Of a DNA stretch of 8,508 bases, positions 6,332 to 8,508 are shown in pieces. The translations under genes were made by a program, and so were the position numbers. The DNA lies in NCBI GenBank assembly GCA_002452635.1, contig DKEU01000024.1:1-8508 (forward strand). The letters are read 5' to 3'. A model generated the notes under the pieces. It did no database searches, was not told where the DNA came from, and was given only the letters and a program-made list of their open reading frames with translations. Numbering within the stretch: the stretch's first letter is position 1; each line of letters opens with the position of its first letter. This DNA comes from Desulfovibrionaceae bacterium UBA6814 (GTDB lineage Bacteria > Desulfobacterota > Desulfovibrionia > Desulfovibrionales > Desulfovibrionaceae).

Positions 6332-6931
6332 ATGGCGCAGCACAGGGACATCCCGGCGTGGCCGGCCGCGGTCCGGACCATGGCGCTCGCGGCGTTGGCC
6401 GCATGGGCGGCCCTGGTCCTGCTGGCGGCCCCGGCCCGGGCCCAGGGCCTGGAGCTGGCCAACCTCACCCTGGACAACCACGGCGGCAACCTCTCGGTGC
6501 ACTTCGGCCTGCGGGTGGAAGGGCTGGACGAGGTCAAGGCCGCCCTGGACGCGGGTTCCGAGCTGGGCCTGCGCTGTAGGGTGGACATCCACCGGGTGCG
6601 CACCCTGTTTTTCGACAACCGGGTCTTCGGGCTGGATTTCGAGAGCCGGCTGGGCTTCGACCGGCTGGCCCAGGAATACAGCGTGGAGCTGCCCGGCGGG
6701 GGCAAGCCCCTGCGCGGCAAGGACCTGGGCGCGCTGCTGGCCAAGGCCTGGGGCGCGGTGACCCTGGACCTGGGGCCGTGGAAGGTCCTGGCCCCGGGGC
6801 ACGAGTACCTGCTGAGCCTGGACGTGTCCCTCAAGCGGGCCGACGTGCCGGCCTTCGTCCGGGTGGCCGCCTTCTTCCTGTCCTGGGACGTGCTGCCCGC
6901 CACCCACTACGAACAGAGCTTCCGGTACTAG
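6332..6931 (+). CDS. DUF4390 family exported protein
   Basis: The 199-residue product fits the DUF4390 family by sequence style and gene context. The N-terminus has a positively charged lead (R5, R15), a hydrophobic Ala/Leu core and likely signal peptidase cleavage after AAPARA (residue 37). The mature part is a small beta-rich domain: LELANLTLDNHGGNLSVHFG (40-59), a middle region with FFDNRVFGLDFESRLGF, and a C-terminal strand set ending ATHYEQSFRY. The ATG at 6332 is preferred over the in-frame ATG at 6380 because the latter would leave a signal peptide without positive residues, and GAGG lies upstream of the first. The kinase gene starts six bases after its stop, so the two are cotranscribed. 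In betaproteobacteria DUF4390 genes also sit just before NtrY-like kinases, which suggests a sensory accessory role. Its molecular function is unknown. Confidence 0.82.
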   Translation: MAQHRDIPAWPAAVRTMALAALAAWAALVLLAAPARAQGLELANLTLDNHGGNLSVHFGLRVEGLDEVKAALDAGSELGLRCRVDIHRVRTLFFDNRVFGLDFESRLGFDRLAQEYSVELPGGGKPLRGKDLGALLAKAWGAVTLDLGPWKVLAPGHEYLLSLDVSLKRADVPAFVRVAAFFLSWDVLPATHYEQSFRY

Positions 6932-6937
6932 CCACGT

Positions 6938-8508
6938 ATGGCCGATCCGGAACCCATCCTGGTCTCGCCGGACGCCGGCCGGGAGCGCCGCCGCCGGCAG
7001 CGCGAGCTCTACCTGGCCGCCGCCGCGCTCGTGGCGGTGCTGGGCGCGGTGCTGGTGAGCCTGCGCACCCTGGGCGCTGGCACCTCGGTGTTCTTGGGCC
7101 TCACGGTCTTCCTCTCCATCCTCCTGGTCCTCATCCTCTTCGTGCTCCTGCGCAACCTGGTGAAGCTCCTGGTGGAGCGGCGGCGCAGGGTGCTGGGCTC
7201 GCGGCTGCGCACCCGGCTGGTGGTGTCCTTCACCGCCCTGTCCCTGGCCCCCACGGTGGTCATGTTCCTGGTGGGGGCCAAGTTCGTGCAGACCTCGGTG
7301 GACTACTGGTTCAAGAGCCAGGTGGACAGCTCCCTGGAGCAGGCCCTGGAGGTGGGGCAGTCCTTCTACGCCGGCAGCCAGGAGCGGCTGGAGCGCCGGG
7401 CCAAGCACCTCCTGGCCCGCATCCGGGAGGGCCGGCTGGCCTGGGGCGGCAAGTCCATGGACCAGTTCATGGACACCAAGCGGGAGGAGTACGACCTGGG
7501 CCTTTTGGGCGTGCTCTCCCCGGACCGCAAGGAGCAGAACTGGCGGCAGTCCGAGGACTGGGTCCAGGCCTGGCCCGAGGCCAAGGCCGCCATCTCCTGG
7601 GACAGCCTGGCCCAGCGGCCTGACTTCTGGTCCACCATCCTGCCCGGCCCGGCCGCGGACATGGTGGTGGGCGTGCTGCCCGTGGACGAGGGCAAGACCG
7701 GCTACCTGGTGCTGGGCGAGAGCATCGGCAAGGGCCTGCTCTACCGCCTGGACCAGATCGTGCGCGGCGTGGGCGAGTACAAGAAGCTCCAGACCATGAA
7801 GTACCCCCTCAAGGTGGCGCTCTACATGGGCCTGGCCCTCATCAGCCTGCTGGTGGTCTTCGGCGCGGTGTGGTTCGGGTTCAAGCTGGCCAAGGAGATT
7901 TCCGCGCCGGTGCAGGCCCTGGCCCAGGCCACCGAGCGCATCGCCAAGGGCGACCTGGACGTGCGCCTGGTGGACGAGTCCACCGACGAGCTGGGCCTGC
8001 TGGTGCAGAGTTTCAACCGCATGGCCGAGGACCTCCAGGGCAGCCGCGACGAGACCACCCAGGCCAACCGCCGGCTGCACGTGCAGAACCTGGAGCTGGC
8101 CGCCCGCGGCCAGTACATCGAGGCCCTGCTGGACAACATCACCGCCGGGGTGGTGTCCATGGACGCCGCGGGCCGCATCACCACCCTGAACCGGGCGGCC
8201 GAGGCCATGCTCGGCACCCAGGGACCGCAGGCCGTGGGCCGCCGGCCCGGGGAGCTGGGCCTGGGCGAGTTCTCGGCCCTGCTGGAGGAGGCCGGGAGCC
8301 GGCCGGCCGAGGGCCTGGGCGCAGGCCTCACCCGCCAGATTTCCCTGGACGCCGCGGGCCGGGAGCTCAAGTTCCTGGTCAACGTGGTGCCCCTGCGCGA
8401 CGAGGACGGCTCCCCCTCGGGCCTGGTGGCGGTGTTCGAGGACATCACCGAACTGGAGAAGATGCAGCGCCTGGACGCCTGGAAGGAGGTGGCCCGGCGC
8501 ATCGCCCA
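6938..8508 (+). CDS. NtrY-like membrane sensor histidine kinase, N-terminal 523 residues (cut by window end)
   Basis: The frame runs open to the right edge. Predicted layout: cytoplasmic Arg-rich start (1-22), transmembrane helices at about 25-43, 50-73 and 95-116, an extracytoplasmic sensor region (about 117-290), a fourth helix (about 293-314), HAMP (about 315-370, with AKEISAPVQAL and DELGLLVQSFNRMAEDL), and a PAS domain (about 392-505, with LLDNITAGVVSMDAAGRI and AVFEDITELE). Then comes the H-box lead MQRLDAWKEVARRIA. The last two bases, CA, are the start of codon 524, expected to be the phosphorylated His. This order is that of NtrY, which works with the NtrX sigma-54-type regulator. It starts six bases after the DUF4390 gene with no clear ribosome binding site, suggesting translational coupling. 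The ligand sensed cannot be read from the sequence. The kinase ATP domain and any partner regulator lie outside. Confidence 0.93.
   Translation, partial: MADPEPILVSPDAGRERRRRQRELYLAAAALVAVLGAVLVSLRTLGAGTSVFLGLTVFLSILLVLILFVLLRNLVKLLVERRRRVLGSRLRTRLVVSFTALSLAPTVVMFLVGAKFVQTSVDYWFKSQVDSSLEQALEVGQSFYAGSQERLERRAKHLLARIREGRLAWGGKSMDQFMDTKREEYDLGLLGVLSPDRKEQNWRQSEDWVQAWPEAKAAISWDSLAQRPDFWSTILPGPAADMVVGVLPVDEGKTGYLVLGESIGKGLLYRLDQIVRGVGEYKKLQTMKYPLKVALYMGLALISLLVVFGAVWFGFKLAKEISAPVQALAQATERIAKGDLDVRLVDESTDELGLLVQSFNRMAEDLQGSRDETTQANRRLHVQNLELAARGQYIEALLDNITAGVVSMDAAGRITTLNRAAEAMLGTQGPQAVGRRPGELGLGEFSALLEEAGSRPAEGLGAGLTRQISLDAAGRELKFLVNVVPLRDEDGSPSGLVAVFEDITELEKMQRLDAWKEVARRIA

Noticed and set aside
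6212..8080. Long minus-strand open frame antisense to the DUF4390 and kinase genes, continuous with rlmH
   Set aside because: The extra sequence is His/Gln/Gly-rich low-complexity shadow of the plus-strand genes. The family N-terminus of RlmH starts at 6211.

Overview
The window is GC-rich chromosomal DNA. Its coding style and gene set suggest a sulfate-reducer-like deltaproteobacterium of the Desulfovibrio group. This placement rests on the protein sequences (the N-terminus of the SPOR-type protein, the 80-residue orphan, and a DUF4390 gene beside an NtrY-type kinase) and is an inference, not a measured assignment. There is no phage, CRISPR, tRNA, rRNA or transposase gene here. Most of the window is housekeeping: translation, fatty acid synthesis, rRNA modification and envelope functions. 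No new multi-gene system is visible.

Left block, minus strand (1-3110): fabD (malonyl-CoA:ACP transacylase), argS (arginyl-tRNA synthetase) and the N-terminal 151 residues of a membrane-anchored protein likely to end in a SPOR domain. They read leftward with gaps of 23 and 24 bases, each with its own Shine-Dalgarno sequence, so they form one operon. A 107-base divergent region (3111-3217) separates fabD from rsmG.

Middle block (3218-5610): rsmG (16S rRNA G527 methyltransferase) runs rightward. Its 3' end overlaps by 64 bases the 3' end of a leftward gene for an 80-residue protein of unknown function. That small gene has a very strong ribosome binding site and starts with GTG. Its upstream leader holds three consecutive inverted repeats (4084-4169), two of which could also pair with each other. 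A rightward gene for a secreted beta-propeller-like protein of 437 residues follows.

Right block (5611-8508): a 125-base element with imperfect terminal inverted repeats and a central palindrome exactly fills the space between the beta-propeller gene and the convergent rlmH (23S rRNA Psi1915 methyltransferase). rlmH is divergent from a DUF4390 gene, which is followed after 6 bases by an NtrY-like membrane histidine kinase. The window stops two bases into the codon of the kinase's presumed phosphoacceptor histidine.

Functionally, two rRNA methyltransferases and a tRNA synthetase serve translation, FabD feeds fatty acid synthesis, the SPOR-type protein probably serves cell-envelope or division work, and the DUF4390/kinase pair is a putative envelope or nitrogen-type signalling unit. 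The points most worth a second look are the symmetric repeat at 5617-5741, the hairpin cluster in front of the small orphan gene, and that orphan's overlap with rsmG.
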